Below are positions 49,689-58,752 of a DNA stretch of 64,000 bases, piece by piece (positions within the stretch are counted from its first letter, which is position 1; each line of letters opens with the position of its first letter). The notes below the pieces were generated by a model. It was not told the origin of the DNA. It saw only the letters and a list, made by a program, of their open reading frames with translations, and did no database searches. A program made the position numbers and the translations under genes. The stretch is from Mycobacterium sp. 852002-51961_SCH5331710 (GTDB lineage: Bacteria > Actinomycetota > Actinomycetes > Mycobacteriales > Mycobacteriaceae), in the NCBI RefSeq assembly GCF_001665535.1, contig NZ_LZSQ01000056.1, positions 45,766 through 109,765 of the forward strand, given 5' to 3'.

Positions 49689-50849
49689 ATGGCCTCCGGC
49701 CAACAAATAGGACTGGGCATGCCGGCACCCCCGGCTCCGGTTCTGGCACCGCGACGCAAGACCCGTCAGCTGATGGTCGGCGATGTCGGCGTCGGCAGCG
49801 ATCACCCGATCGCCGTGCAGTCCATGTGCACCACCAAGACTCACGACGTCAACGCCACGCTGCAACAGATCGCCGAACTGACGGCGTCCGGCTGCGACAT
49901 CGTGCGGGTGGCGTGCCCGCGCCAGGAGGATGCCGACGCGCTCGCCGAGATCGCCAGGCACAGCCAGATTCCGGTGATCGCCGACATCCACTTCCAGCCG
50001 AAGTACATCTTCGCCGCGATCGACGCCGGCTGCGCGGCCGTGCGCGTCAACCCCGGCAACATCAAGGAGTTCGACGGCCGGGTCGGTGAAGTCGCCAAAG
50101 CCGCAGGGGCAGCGGGCATTCCGATCCGCATCGGGGTGAACGCGGGATCTCTGGACAAGCGGTTCATGGAGAAGTACGGCAAGGCCACACCCGAGGCGCT
50201 GGTCGAGTCGGCGCTGTGGGAGGCGTCGCTGTTCGAGGAGCACGGCTTCGGCGACATCAAGATCAGCGTCAAGCACAACGACCCGGTCGTGATGGTCGCC
50301 GCGTACGAACAGCTGGCTGCGCAGTGCGACTACCCGCTGCACCTCGGCGTGACCGAGGCGGGCCCGGCGTTCCAGGGCACCATCAAGTCCGCCGTCGCGT
50401 TCGGCGCCCTGTTGTCGAAGGGCATCGGCGACACCATCCGCGTGTCACTCTCGGCGCCGCCCGCCGAGGAGGTCAAGGTCGGCAACCAGATCCTCGAATC
50501 GCTGAACCTGCGGCCGAGGTCGCTGGAGATCGTGTCGTGTCCGTCGTGCGGACGCGCCCAGGTCGACGTCTACTCGTTGGCCAACGAGGTGACAGCCGGG
50601 CTGGAGGGCATGGACGTGCCGTTGCGCGTCGCCGTGATGGGTTGTGTCGTCAACGGTCCCGGCGAGGCGCGCGAAGCCGATCTCGGTGTCGCGTCCGGCA
50701 ACGGCAAGGGCCAGATCTTCGTCAAGGGTGAGGTGATCAAGACCGTGCCCGAGGCGCAGATCGTCGAGACGCTGATCGAAGAGGCCATGCGAATCGCGGA
50801 AGAGCGTGGAACAGATGCGAGCGGTTCGCCGGTCGTGACCGTAAGCTGA
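49689..50849 (+). CDS. ispG: 4-hydroxy-3-methylbut-2-enyl diphosphate synthase
   Basis: The 386-residue Fe-S enzyme makes HMBPP from MEcPP late in the MEP pathway. The barrel has [20 protein letters not shown] near residue 37 and [19 protein letters not shown] near 97. The 4Fe-4S ligands include [11 protein letters not shown] near 282 and the later Cys in [14 protein letters not shown] near 317. ATG is preceded by TAGGAGAG. It follows rip1 by 15 bases in the dxr-rip1-ispG operon. Confidence 0.96.
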   Translation: MASGQQIGLGMPAPPAPVLAPRRKTRQLMVGDVGVGSDHPIAVQSMCTTKTHDVNATLQQIAELTASGCDIVRVACPRQEDADALAEIARHSQIPVIADIHFQPKYIFAAIDAGCAAVRVNPGNIKEFDGRVGEVAKAAGAAGIPIRIGVNAGSLDKRFMEKYGKATPEALVESALWEASLFEEHGFGDIKISVKHNDPVVMVAAYEQLAAQCDYPLHLGVTEAGPAFQGTIKSAVAFGALLSKGIGDTIRVSLSAPPAEEVKVGNQILESLNLRPRSLEIVSCPSCGRAQVDVYSLANEVTAGLEGMDVPLRVAVMGCVVNGPGEAREADLGVASGNGKGQIFVKGEVIKTVPEAQIVETLIEEAMRIAEERGTDASGSPVVTVS

Positions 50850-50903
50850 ATGTGATCCCAAACACTGGGTAACCTCGCCCGGCGTCGGTTAGAAAGAGTT
50901 CCC

Positions 50904-51758
50904 ATGTCGGCACCGCCGCTGTTTCGTCACGTCGACGAACGACGGGTGTCGGTGGTGCGCGACGTCGGCGCCGTGATTCGCGTGCTCGACGAGGACCCTG
51001 TCGGGTCATGCATGGTGGCGTGCCGGGTGGCCGAATACGGTGTGGAGCCCTCGGCGATCGGCGGGGAACTATGGACGCGGCGCCGGCCCACCGAATCGCT
51101 GTGTTACGCCGGGGCGAACCTGATTCCGTTGCGCGGCCAGCTGAATGACCTGCACGCGTTCGCGGAGAAGGCGATGAGCACCGCGCGCCGCTGCTCGTCG
51201 CTGGTCGGCAGGGCCGAGCTGGTGCTGCCGATGTGGCGGCGCCTCGAACAGGCCTGGGGCCCCGCCCGCGACGTGCGCGAGCAGCAGCCGTTGTTGGCGC
51301 TGAGCACACCGCCGTCGTGCCCCACCGATCCCGCCGTGCGCCAGGTGCGTGCCGACGAACTCGACGCCTATCTGGTCGCCTCCATCGACATGTTCATCGG
51401 TGAGGTCGGTATCGACCCGCGGCTCGGCGACGGCGGCCGCGGTTACCGCCGGCGCGTCGCCGGCCTGATCGCCGCGGGGCGGGCCTGGGCCCGCTTCGAA
51501 CGCGGTGAGGTGGTGTTCAAGGCCGAGGTCGGTTCGCAGTCGCCGACGGTCGGCCAGATTCAAGGCGTGTGGGTGCATCCCGACTGGCGGGGACACGGCC
51601 TGGGCACCGCGGGCACCGCGACGCTCTCGGAGGCGGTGGTGCGGTCCGGTCGCACGGCGAGCCTGTACGTCAACGACTTCAACACCGTCGCGCGGGCCAC
51701 CTATGACCGCGTCGGCTTCCAACAAGTGGGAACCTTCGCGACCGTTCTGCTCGACTGA
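50904..51758 (+). CDS. GNAT acetyltransferase (Rv2867c-like)
   Basis: The 284-residue protein has an N-terminal domain of about 130 residues (DUF4081-type) and a C-terminal GNAT fold with GQIQGVWVHPDWRGHGLGTA near 217-236, the acetyl-CoA pyrophosphate loop, and LYVNDFNTVARATYDRVGF near 253-271. The substrate is unknown. It lies directly downstream of ispG as in M. tuberculosis, 54 bases away, and could have its own promoter. Confidence 0.9.
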   Translation: MSAPPLFRHVDERRVSVVRDVGAVIRVLDEDPVGSCMVACRVAEYGVEPSAIGGELWTRRRPTESLCYAGANLIPLRGQLNDLHAFAEKAMSTARRCSSLVGRAELVLPMWRRLEQAWGPARDVREQQPLLALSTPPSCPTDPAVRQVRADELDAYLVASIDMFIGEVGIDPRLGDGGRGYRRRVAGLIAAGRAWARFERGEVVFKAEVGSQSPTVGQIQGVWVHPDWRGHGLGTAGTATLSEAVVRSGRTASLYVNDFNTVARATYDRVGFQQVGTFATVLLD

Positions 51759-51793
51759 CGGTTCTGCCCGCCCGACTGATTTACGCTCACGGC

Positions 51794-52450
51794 ATGGCTG
51801 ACGACGATCGCACAATCGCGCGCAGGGAGATCGCCGACACGATGGTGCGCGCCCTCGAACGGCGGCACGAACTCCTCGACGTCATCGTCGACGCCGAGGA
51901 CTACGACGCCGCGATCGAGGCCATCGCAGGCATGCTCGGCGCATCGCAGGCGGCCGCGGAAGCGGTGCTGCGGTTGTCCTTCGATCGGCTGACCAAGGTT
52001 TCGCGGCGCCGGATCGCCGCCGAACTCGAGGACCTCAACAATCAGCTCAGCTTCACGATGGGCGAACCGGTCCGCTCCGCCGACAGCATGGTGCTGCGCC
52101 CGTTCCTCGCCGAGGCCGATCGCGACATCTTCGCCGCGCGCACCCAGGACGTGCGCGAAGCGGGTGACGGGTCGCGCGCCCCGGCGGGCGATCTTGACGA
52201 CGAGATCAGCGCCGGCCTGCGACGCGTGGACGCCGAGGAGGCGGCGTGGCTGGTCGCGATCCACGGCACGGAGAAGATCGGCATGGTGTTCGGCGACCTG
52301 GTCTCCGGTGAGATCAATCTGCGGATCTGGATTCACCCCGACCACCGCAAGCAGGGCTACGGCACCGCGGCGCTGCGCAAGTCGCGGTCGGAGATGGCCG
52401 CGTACTTCCCGGGCGTGCCGCTGGTGGTGCGGGCGCCCGCCGCGGGCTGA
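51794..52450 (+). CDS. GNAT-like protein with GyrA-like N-terminal helical domain
   Basis: The 218-residue protein is a fusion. Residues about 12-90 (LERRHELLDVIVDAEDYDAA, then AEAVLRLSFDRLTKVSRRRI and AAELEDLNNQLSF) closely match the C-gate and coiled-coil exit of DNA gyrase A, where the corresponding text is of the type ILDMxLxRLTxLERxRI. No catalytic Tyr or winged helix of GyrA is present. Residues about 150-215 form a GNAT end with IHPDHRKQGYGTAALRKS, the acetyl-CoA loop. Interaction with gyrase is a possibility, not a known function. It follows the previous GNAT gene by 35 bases. Confidence 0.75.
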   Translation: MADDDRTIARREIADTMVRALERRHELLDVIVDAEDYDAAIEAIAGMLGASQAAAEAVLRLSFDRLTKVSRRRIAAELEDLNNQLSFTMGEPVRSADSMVLRPFLAEADRDIFAARTQDVREAGDGSRAPAGDLDDEISAGLRRVDAEEAAWLVAIHGTEKIGMVFGDLVSGEINLRIWIHPDHRKQGYGTAALRKSRSEMAAYFPGVPLVVRAPAAG

Positions 52451-52475
52451 CCCTCGACACCCGGCTGCAATCGCG

Positions 52476-52522
52476 TTGACGGGTTGATCCCACGCACCGG
52501 GTGCGGGCAATCAACCCGTTAA
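52476..52522 (+). terminator. Long-stem hairpin terminator before the PBP gene
   Basis: TTGACGGGTTGAT (52476-52488) pairs with ATCAACCCGTTAA (52510-52522) at 12 of 13 positions. An inner CACGCACC/GGTGCGGG stem stacks on it. It would end the transcript of the GNAT genes before the penicillin-binding lipoprotein gene. Confidence 0.75.
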
Positions 52523-52591
52523 GGCTTTGGGCGGCGTCATTTCGGTGCGCCTACCGGGTTTGCAGGTCTCGACTTCGTAACATCTGCCCCA

Positions 52592-54400
52592 ATGGCATCT
52601 TCAGTAACACGCATAGCGACTCTGGCGGCGGTCGGAATCGTGGTCGTCGGCCTCAATAGCGCCTGCACGCCGAAGCCCGCCGGACCCGAACCCACGGCGG
52701 CGAAGTTCTTCGCGGCGCTCGCGACCGGTGACACCGAGGGTGCGGCAGAACTCAGCGACCGGCCTGCCGACGCCCGCGAGGACCTGAACGAGGCCTGGGC
52801 CGGGCTGCAGGCCACCCACCTGGACACGCAGATCCTGGGCTCCAAGTACGCCGAGGACACCGGCAGCGTCACTTACCGCTATACCTGGCATCTGCCCAAG
52901 GACCGGACGTGGACCTACGACGGGCAGCTGAACATGGTCCGCGACGAGGGCCGCTGGCGGGTGCGCTGGAGCGCGACCGGCCTGCATCCGCGGCTCGGCG
53001 AGAACCAGACCTTCGCCCTGCGCGCCGACTCGCCGCCGCGGGCGTCGGTGATCGAGCGCAGCGGCACCGAGGTGCTGGTGCCCGGATATCTGTACAGCTA
53101 TGCACTCGACGCGAAGGCGGCGGGCGGGGCGCTGATGCAGACCGCGCGGACCGTCGTCGACGCCCTGCGGCCCTTCGACAACACGCTCGATCCGCAGCGG
53201 CTCGCCGAACAGGCCAGCTCGTCCAAGCAGCCGCTGAGCCTGATCACGCTGCGCAAGGCCGACCACGACCGCGTGGCCGCCGCGATCGGCGCACAACCAG
53301 GTGTGGTCATCACGCCGCAGGCCGAAATGCTGCCCACCGACGAGAGTTTCGCGCCGGCGATCATCAACGAGGTCAAGTCCGCCGTCGCCGACGAGCTGAG
53401 CGGGCAGGCCGGCTGGCGGGTGGTCACCGTCAACCAGAACGGTGTGGACGTCGACGTGCTCAACGAGGTGCCCGGCACGCCGGCGCCGTCGGTGCGGATC
53501 AGCCTCGACCGCTCGGTTCAGACCGCCGCGCAGAACGCGGTGAACTTCACCGGCAAGAAGGCGATGATCGTCGTCATCAAACCGTCCACCGGCGAGATCC
53601 TGGCCGTCGCGCAGAACGCGGCCGCCGACACCGAGGGCCTGATCGCCACCACCGGCCTGTATCCGCCCGGGTCGACGTTCAAGATGGTCACCGCGGGGGC
53701 GGCCATCGAACGCGATATGGCCACCCCGAACACGATGCTCCCGTGTCCCGGCACGATGGACATCGGCCACCGCACGGTGCCGAATTACGGCGGCTTCGAC
53801 CTCGGCACCGTGCCGATGTCGCGGGCGTTCGCCAGTTCGTGCAACACCACCTTCGCCGAGTTGGCCAGCCGGATGCCGCCGCGCGGGTTGACGATGGCCG
53901 CGGCCAAGTACGGCCTGGGCGCGGACTACAACATCCCGGGCCTTCGGACGGTGACCGGATCTGTGCCGCCCACCGTCGACCTCGCCGAGCGCACCGAGGA
54001 CGGCTTCGGTCAGGGCAAGGTGCTGGCCAGCCCGTTCGGCATGGCGCTGGCGGCCGCGACCGTCGCTGCCGGGGAAACCCCTGTCCCGCAACTGATTCAG
54101 GGTAAGGAAACCGAGGTCGCCGAGAGCCCGGCGCCGATGGACCCCAAGATCGTCGACGGCCTGCGGCCGATGATGCGGCTGGTGGTCACCAACGGCACCG
54201 CCGACGATCTGGCCGGCGCGGGCGACGTGCGGGGTAAGACCGGTGAGGCGGAGTTCGCGGGCGGATCGCACTCGTGGTTCGCCGGCTACCGCGGCGACAT
54301 GGCCTTCGCCGCGATGATCGTCGGGGGCGGGTCCTCGGAGTACGCGGTGCGGATGCTCAAGGGCATGCTCGACGGGTTGCCGCCGGACTACCTGGCCTGA
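52592..54400 (+). CDS. Penicillin-binding lipoprotein (Rv2864c-like transpeptidase)
   Basis: The 602-residue class B PBP has a lipobox NSAC (Cys25), an NTF2-like MecA-type N-terminal domain (about 30-140), a dimerisation domain and a transpeptidase domain with SxxK at Ser361-Lys364 (PPGSTFKMV), SxN at Ser416-Asn418 (SSCNTTF) and KTG at 549-551 (GKTGEAEF). All catalytic residues are present, so it should cross-link peptidoglycan outside the membrane. It matches the PBP-lipo of mycobacteria, important for division and beta-lactam response. It follows a hairpin terminator and has its own upstream region. Confidence 0.95.
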   Translation: MASSVTRIATLAAVGIVVVGLNSACTPKPAGPEPTAAKFFAALATGDTEGAAELSDRPADAREDLNEAWAGLQATHLDTQILGSKYAEDTGSVTYRYTWHLPKDRTWTYDGQLNMVRDEGRWRVRWSATGLHPRLGENQTFALRADSPPRASVIERSGTEVLVPGYLYSYALDAKAAGGALMQTARTVVDALRPFDNTLDPQRLAEQASSSKQPLSLITLRKADHDRVAAAIGAQPGVVITPQAEMLPTDESFAPAIINEVKSAVADELSGQAGWRVVTVNQNGVDVDVLNEVPGTPAPSVRISLDRSVQTAAQNAVNFTGKKAMIVVIKPSTGEILAVAQNAAADTEGLIATTGLYPPGSTFKMVTAGAAIERDMATPNTMLPCPGTMDIGHRTVPNYGGFDLGTVPMSRAFASSCNTTFAELASRMPPRGLTMAAAKYGLGADYNIPGLRTVTGSVPPTVDLAERTEDGFGQGKVLASPFGMALAAATVAAGETPVPQLIQGKETEVAESPAPMDPKIVDGLRPMMRLVVTNGTADDLAGAGDVRGKTGEAEFAGGSHSWFAGYRGDMAFAAMIVGGGSSEYAVRMLKGMLDGLPPDYLA

Positions 54401-54431
54401 TCCGGCGTCGTCGCCGTACCGTGGACGTGCG

Positions 54432-55016
54432 ATGACCGAGATCAACCACGACGCCATGCGCGTCTCCGATGCCGACCGCAACGGCACCCTGCGGCGGCTG
54501 CACAACGCCGTCGCACTGGGCCTGATCGACATCGACGAGTTCGAGGAGCGCTCGGCGGCGGTGGCGCGGGCGCGGCTGCACTCCGACCTGGACGCGCTGG
54601 TCGGCGACCTGCCCGGACCTGGTGCGATCGTCACATCGGCCGCCGACCGCGTCGAGCTGCGCGGCGTGCTCGGCTCGCTCAAGCGCCAGGGCCAGTGGAC
54701 CGTGCCCAGCCGACTCGCCCTGCACCGACGGATGGGATCGGTGGACCTGGACCTGACGCGGGCGCGCTTCGCCGGTCCGATGGTGGTCATCGAGCTCGAC
54801 CTGAAGTTCGGCGGGCTCGAACTGCGGCTGCCCGACGGCGCCAGCGCCTCGATCGACGACGTCGAGGTCAACGTGGGCAGCGCCCGCGACCACCGCAAGG
54901 ATGCACCGGCCGAAGGCAACCCGCACGTCATCCTGACCGGCAAGGTGGTCTGCGGCTCGGTGGACATCCGTGGGCCCCGCCGGTCGTTACGGTTCAGCCC
55001 GTTCGACCGCCGCTAG
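54432..55016 (+). CDS. DUF1707 domain protein
   Basis: The 194-residue protein has an N-terminal DUF1707 motif: [20 protein letters not shown] then [18 protein letters not shown], residues about 9-46, found in actinobacterial membrane-associated proteins. The C-terminal half (about 90-190) is a beta-rich LiaF-like domain, with [15 protein letters not shown] and [16 protein letters not shown]. No membrane helix is present, unlike many family members. The function is unknown; a cell-envelope-related role is likely because of its position between a PBP and mapB. Confidence 0.85.
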   Translation: MTEINHDAMRVSDADRNGTLRRLHNAVALGLIDIDEFEERSAAVARARLHSDLDALVGDLPGPGAIVTSAADRVELRGVLGSLKRQGQWTVPSRLALHRRMGSVDLDLTRARFAGPMVVIELDLKFGGLELRLPDGASASIDDVEVNVGSARDHRKDAPAEGNPHVILTGKVVCGSVDIRGPRRSLRFSPFDRR

Positions 55017-55035
55017 CCTCGACTACGCTGGTCAC

Positions 55036-55893
55036 ATGCCCGTTCGTACCGCTCTTCGCCCCGGCGTGCTCTCGCCGACGCTCCCGGTGCCCGACTCGAT
55101 CCCGCGTCCGGAGTACGCCTGGAAGCAGACCGTCGACGAGGGCAGCGAGCCGTGGGTCCAGACGCCCGAAGTGATCGAGAAGATGCGCGTCGCGGGCCGG
55201 ATCGCGGCGGGCGCGCTGGCCGAGGCGGGTAAGGCCGTCGCGCCGGGCGTCACCACCGACGAGCTGGACCGCATCGCGCACGAGTACATGATCGATCACG
55301 GCGCCTATCCGTCCACCCTCGGTTACAAGGGCTTCCCGAAGTCCTGCTGCACCTCGCTCAACGAGATCATCTGCCACGGCATCCCGGACTCGACGGTCGT
55401 CGAGGACGGTGACATCGTCAACATCGACGTGACCGCCTACATCGACGGTGTGCACGGGGACACCAACGCCACGTTCCTCGCGGGTGACGTCTCCGAGGAA
55501 CACCGGCTGCTCGTCGAGCGCACCCATGAGGCGACCATGCGGGCGATCAAGGCCGTCAAACCCGGGCGCCAGCTGTCCGTCGTCGGCCGGGTCATCGAGT
55601 CCTACGCGAACCGGTTCGGCTACAACGTGGTTCGCGACTTCACCGGCCACGGCATCGGCACCACGTTCCACAACGGGCTTGTCGTCCTGCACTACGACCA
55701 GCCCGCGGTGGACACCGTGTTGGAGCCGGGGATGACGTTCACCATCGAGCCGATGATCAACCTCGGCGACCTGGACTACGAGATCTGGGACGACGGCTGG
55801 ACCGTCGCCACGACCGACAAGAAGTGGACCGCCCAGTTCGAGCACACCCTGGTGGTGACCGACGACGGCGCCGAGATCCTGACTCAGCTGTGA
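55036..55893 (+). CDS. mapB: Methionine aminopeptidase type Ic
   Basis: The 285-residue enzyme removes initiator methionine in the cytoplasm. The N-terminal extension [20 protein letters not shown] with Pro pairs is typical of the mycobacterial type Ic form. The five metal ligands are in NIDVTAY and [10 protein letters not shown] (Asp pair), [11 protein letters not shown] (His), [10 protein letters not shown] (Glu) and QFEHTLVV (Glu). It corresponds to Rv2861c. An ATG at 55036 is preferred; upstream starts would run into the DUF1707 stop. A long hairpin follows. Confidence 0.95.
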   Translation: MPVRTALRPGVLSPTLPVPDSIPRPEYAWKQTVDEGSEPWVQTPEVIEKMRVAGRIAAGALAEAGKAVAPGVTTDELDRIAHEYMIDHGAYPSTLGYKGFPKSCCTSLNEIICHGIPDSTVVEDGDIVNIDVTAYIDGVHGDTNATFLAGDVSEEHRLLVERTHEATMRAIKAVKPGRQLSVVGRVIESYANRFGYNVVRDFTGHGIGTTFHNGLVVLHYDQPAVDTVLEPGMTFTIEPMINLGDLDYEIWDDGWTVATTDKKWTAQFEHTLVVTDDGAEILTQL

Positions 55894-55901
55894 GACCCTC
55901 C

Positions 55902-55965
55902 CCGCGAGCAGACGCGAAACTGCCTAGAAAACGGCGAAATTGGGCACTTTTGCGACTGCTCGCGG
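55902..55965 (+). promoter_or_regulatory. Long inverted repeat covering the cobQ ribosome site
   Basis: The 23-base arms 55902-55924 and 55943-55965 pair at about 20 positions (CCGCGAGCAG with CTGCTCGCGG at the base). The right arm ends at the first two bases of GGAGGA (55964-55969), the ribosome site of cobQ at 55973. It can act as a mapB terminator and could also restrict cobQ translation. No B12 riboswitch features (such as a B12 box) are visible. Confidence 0.7.
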
Positions 55966-55972
55966 AGGAAAC

Positions 55973-57460
55973 GTGAGCGGCGCGCTGCTGGTCGCCGGCA
56001 CCACCTCCGACGCCGGCAAGTCGATGGTGGTGGCCGGCCTGTGTCGGCTGTTGGCCCGCAAGGGTATTCGGGTCGCGCCGTTCAAGGCGCAGAACATGTC
56101 GAACAACTCCGCGGTCACCGTCGACGGCGGCGAGATCGGCCGCGCGCAGGCGATGCAGGCCCGCGCCGCGGGTCTGGCGCCCCACACCCGTTTCAACCCG
56201 GTGCTGCTCAAACCCGGTAGCGACCGCACGTCGCAGCTGGTGGTGCGCGGCCGGGTGGTCGACACCGTCAGCGCGCGCGACTACATCCACCACCGCGACC
56301 GCCTGAGCGCGGTGGTCGCCGACGAACTGGCGCACCTCCGCTCGGAGTTCGACGCCGTCATCTGTGAGGGCGCCGGATCGCCCGCCGAAATCAACTTGCG
56401 GGCAACCGATCTGGCGAACATGGGGTTGGCCCGCGCGGCCGATCTGCCCGTGATCGTCGTCGGCGACATCGACCGCGGCGGCCTGCTGGCGCACCTGTTC
56501 GGCACGGTCGCGGTGCTCGACCCCGAAGACCAGCGGCTGGTCGCCGGTTTCGTCGTCAACAAGTTCCGTGGTGATCCGTCGCTGCTCGCGCCGGGCCTGG
56601 CGCAACTCGAGGAGTTGACCGGGCGGCCGACCTACGGTGTCATCCCGTACGCCGACGGGTTGTGGCTCGACACCGAGGACTCCGTCTCGGTGGTGGCCCA
56701 GCGCGTGGTCGGCCAACCGCAACCGCCGCGCGGTGAGCAGTGGCTGCGGGTGGCGGCGATCCGGCTGCCGCGCATCTCGAATTCGACCGACGTCGAGGCG
56801 CTGGCGTGCGAACCCGGTGTGCTGGTGCGCTGGGTCAGCGATGCCGCCGATCTCGTCGACGCCGACGTCATCGTCGTGCCCGGCAGCAAGGCCACCGTCG
56901 CCGATCTCGATTGGCTGCGCCGCAGCGGCCTCGCCGACGCAGTGAGGCAACACGCCGCCCGCGGGCTGCCCGTGCTGGGGGTGTGCGGAGGCTTCCAGAT
57001 GCTGTGCTCGCACATCGACGATCCGGTGGAGTCGGGCGCCGGCGTCGTCGCGGGACTGGATCTGCTCGACGCCGACATCGTCTTCGCGCCGGCAAAGACG
57101 TTGCGTCATCACGAAGAACCGTTGGCGGGCTACGAGATTCACCACGGCCAGATCGGCCGCTGTGCCGAAGAGCAGTGGCTCGGGATCGGGTTGCGCCGCG
57201 GGGCGGTCTACGGCACCCACTGGCACGGTGTGCTCGACAACGACGATGTGCGGCGCTCGTGGCTGACCGAGGTCGCCGAGGCGGCCGGCCGCAGCGGATT
57301 CGTCGTCGCCGACGACGTCGACGTCCGTGCCCGCCGCGACGCCCAGCTCGACCTGATGGCCGACCTGCTGACCAGTCACCTCGATGTGGACGCGGTCCTG
57401 GACCTGCTCGACGACGGCGCCCCGCCGAGGCCCACCGTGGTGGCGGGACTGCGGCGGTGA
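55973..57460 (+). CDS. cobQ: Cobyric acid synthase
   Basis: The 495-residue enzyme amidates side chains b, d, e and g of adenosylcobyrinic acid diamide in B12 synthesis. The N-terminal dethiobiotin-synthase-like ATPase domain has [20 protein letters not shown] (P-loop), and the C-terminal GATase domain has the nucleophile in [14 protein letters not shown] near residue 340 and His in [12 protein letters not shown] near 415. GTG 55973 ([11 protein letters not shown]) has GGAGGAAAC just upstream, so it is favoured over an earlier in-frame codon. Its stop overlaps the next start. Confidence 0.95.
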   Translation: MSGALLVAGTTSDAGKSMVVAGLCRLLARKGIRVAPFKAQNMSNNSAVTVDGGEIGRAQAMQARAAGLAPHTRFNPVLLKPGSDRTSQLVVRGRVVDTVSARDYIHHRDRLSAVVADELAHLRSEFDAVICEGAGSPAEINLRATDLANMGLARAADLPVIVVGDIDRGGLLAHLFGTVAVLDPEDQRLVAGFVVNKFRGDPSLLAPGLAQLEELTGRPTYGVIPYADGLWLDTEDSVSVVAQRVVGQPQPPRGEQWLRVAAIRLPRISNSTDVEALACEPGVLVRWVSDAADLVDADVIVVPGSKATVADLDWLRRSGLADAVRQHAARGLPVLGVCGGFQMLCSHIDDPVESGAGVVAGLDLLDADIVFAPAKTLRHHEEPLAGYEIHHGQIGRCAEEQWLGIGLRRGAVYGTHWHGVLDNDDVRRSWLTEVAEAAGRSGFVVADDVDVRARRDAQLDLMADLLTSHLDVDAVLDLLDDGAPPRPTVVAGLRR

Positions 57461-58122
57461 TCCGGCGACTCGCGGCGGCGGTCGCGCTCACCGCGCTGAC
57501 ACTGACCGGATGCGCGCACTCGATCGAGGGCTCGGCGACGTGGCCCGGTGCGCGCTTGGACAAGGTGCTGCTGACCGCGGCCGACTTCCCGCCGGGCGTG
57601 CAGTTCGACCGCGTCGTCCGCGACTCCGGGGAAGGTGGCGATGGGGCAGGCGCCCCGCCGGCCATGCTGTCGCGGCCCTCGGGCTGCTCGGACGGGCTCA
57701 CCCGGGTGATCGCCCAGTCCGGCGAGCGGGGGCCGGGCAGCGCAGCGGAGTACGTCGTCGGCTACGACGGCGCCCGCATCGTGATGACCGTGCTGACCTG
57801 GCGGCTGGACCTGGAGAAGCTGGCGGCCATGGCCGACCGATGCGCGCGCTTCGAGACGTTCTTCGACGAATCCTCGCCGGGCCTCCCGATGACGACGACC
57901 AGGATGGACACCTCCCGCGCCGAGGCGCTCGTCTACGAGCAGACGATGAAGCTCGGCGGGGTCGACAACCGGGTCTACTTCACCTTCGAGAACATCGGCG
58001 ACATGGCGGTCTACGGCGTGGCTTTCCCGACGCCGAATCCGACGATTCCGGTCAAAGCCACGCTGCCCCAGACCTTTCTGGACATCGCGGTCGAACAGGC
58101 CGAGCGCGTCGCGGCGCTCTGA
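57457..58122 (+). CDS. Putative secreted lipoprotein (DUF5642-like)
   Basis: The 221-residue protein has a lipoprotein signal with LTGC (Cys19) and then [20 protein letters not shown], which recalls the DUF5642 mycobacterial lipoproteins. Function is unknown. The two Cys residues in [10 protein letters not shown] and MADRCARF may form a disulphide. The GTG start overlaps the cobQ stop (GTGA at 57457-57460), an unusual coupling between a cytoplasmic cofactor enzyme and an exported lipoprotein. Confidence 0.82.
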   Translation: MIRRLAAAVALTALTLTGCAHSIEGSATWPGARLDKVLLTAADFPPGVQFDRVVRDSGEGGDGAGAPPAMLSRPSGCSDGLTRVIAQSGERGPGSAAEYVVGYDGARIVMTVLTWRLDLEKLAAMADRCARFETFFDESSPGLPMTTTRMDTSRAEALVYEQTMKLGGVDNRVYFTFENIGDMAVYGVAFPTPNPTIPVKATLPQTFLDIAVEQAERVAAL

Positions 58123-58187
58123 TTTCGGGCCGTTCACTCCCGGCGAAACGACCGCGTCGGACCTGCGGCCGCTGTAGCGTGGCCCAA

Positions 58188-58751
58188 ATGCCATCCACCA
58201 CGGTCACCGTCGAGGGAATCTCCGTGCCCGTCGACGTCGCCGGCCCCGACAAGGGGTCGGTCGTGGTGGTGCTCGGGGCGGGACACCAGCCGCTCGCCGC
58301 CTACGACGCCGTGTGCCAGCGGCTGCACACCGCGTCGTTGCGGACCGTCGTCGTACCGCCCGATCCGCGGCTCACGGCGAAATCGGTGGTGGCCATCCTC
58401 GATGCGCTCGACGTGAAATGGGCGCTGCTGGTGGGGGACCGCGTGGGTGGTGAGCTGGCGTGGGAACTGGCCGCCACCCGGCTCGACCGCTTCATCGGGC
58501 TGGTCGTCATCGACCGCGGGCATCCGCGCGTCGCCGACGCCGCCGGCGTGATCCGCGATGAGCACTGTCCGCCGGTCGAAATGAACACCACCGCGTTGGT
58601 GAGCACACCCGCGGCGCGTGCGGTCGCCAAGGCCAGCCAGCGCTACGTGTACGGCGACTACCGGATGGTCGATCTGCTCGGCAGGCGCAACGCCGCGGAG
58701 TCGACGGCGCAACTGGCCGCCGAGATCGTGATGCGCACCAGCACCTGGTGA
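58188..58751 (+). CDS. Alpha/beta-hydrolase-like protein lacking the nucleophile serine
   Basis: The 187-residue protein has an alpha/beta hydrolase core: VVVVLGAGHQPLAAYDAVC near residue 24, LHTASLRTVVVPPD near 46 and the elbow strand VKWALLVGDRVGGELAWELA near 76-95. The elbow reads G83-D-R85-V-G87, so Arg85 occupies the usual Ser, Asp or Cys position. Only a short cap-like tail follows, so the protein is short for the family. It may be a non-catalytic binding protein or a degenerate gene. It ends 1 base from the convergent ngg stop. Confidence 0.7.
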   Translation: MPSTTVTVEGISVPVDVAGPDKGSVVVVLGAGHQPLAAYDAVCQRLHTASLRTVVVPPDPRLTAKSVVAILDALDVKWALLVGDRVGGELAWELAATRLDRFIGLVVIDRGHPRVADAAGVIRDEHCPPVEMNTTALVSTPAARAVAKASQRYVYGDYRMVDLLGRRNAAESTAQLAAEIVMRTSTW

Positions 58752-58752
58752 C

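Noticed and set aside
48243..50342. A 699-codon open frame on the minus strand opposite rip1 and ispG
   Set aside because: It is a GC-rich shadow of two well-identified genes; its composition is His/Arg/Gln-rich with no family motif.
52601..54967. A 788-codon open frame on the minus strand opposite the PBP gene
   Set aside because: The + strand carries an intact PBP with all catalytic motifs; the opposite frame has no recognisable domain.
55894..55972. Cobalamin riboswitch before cobQ
   Set aside because: The gap is only about 80 bases and is filled by a simple long stem; no B12-box-like sequence is visible.
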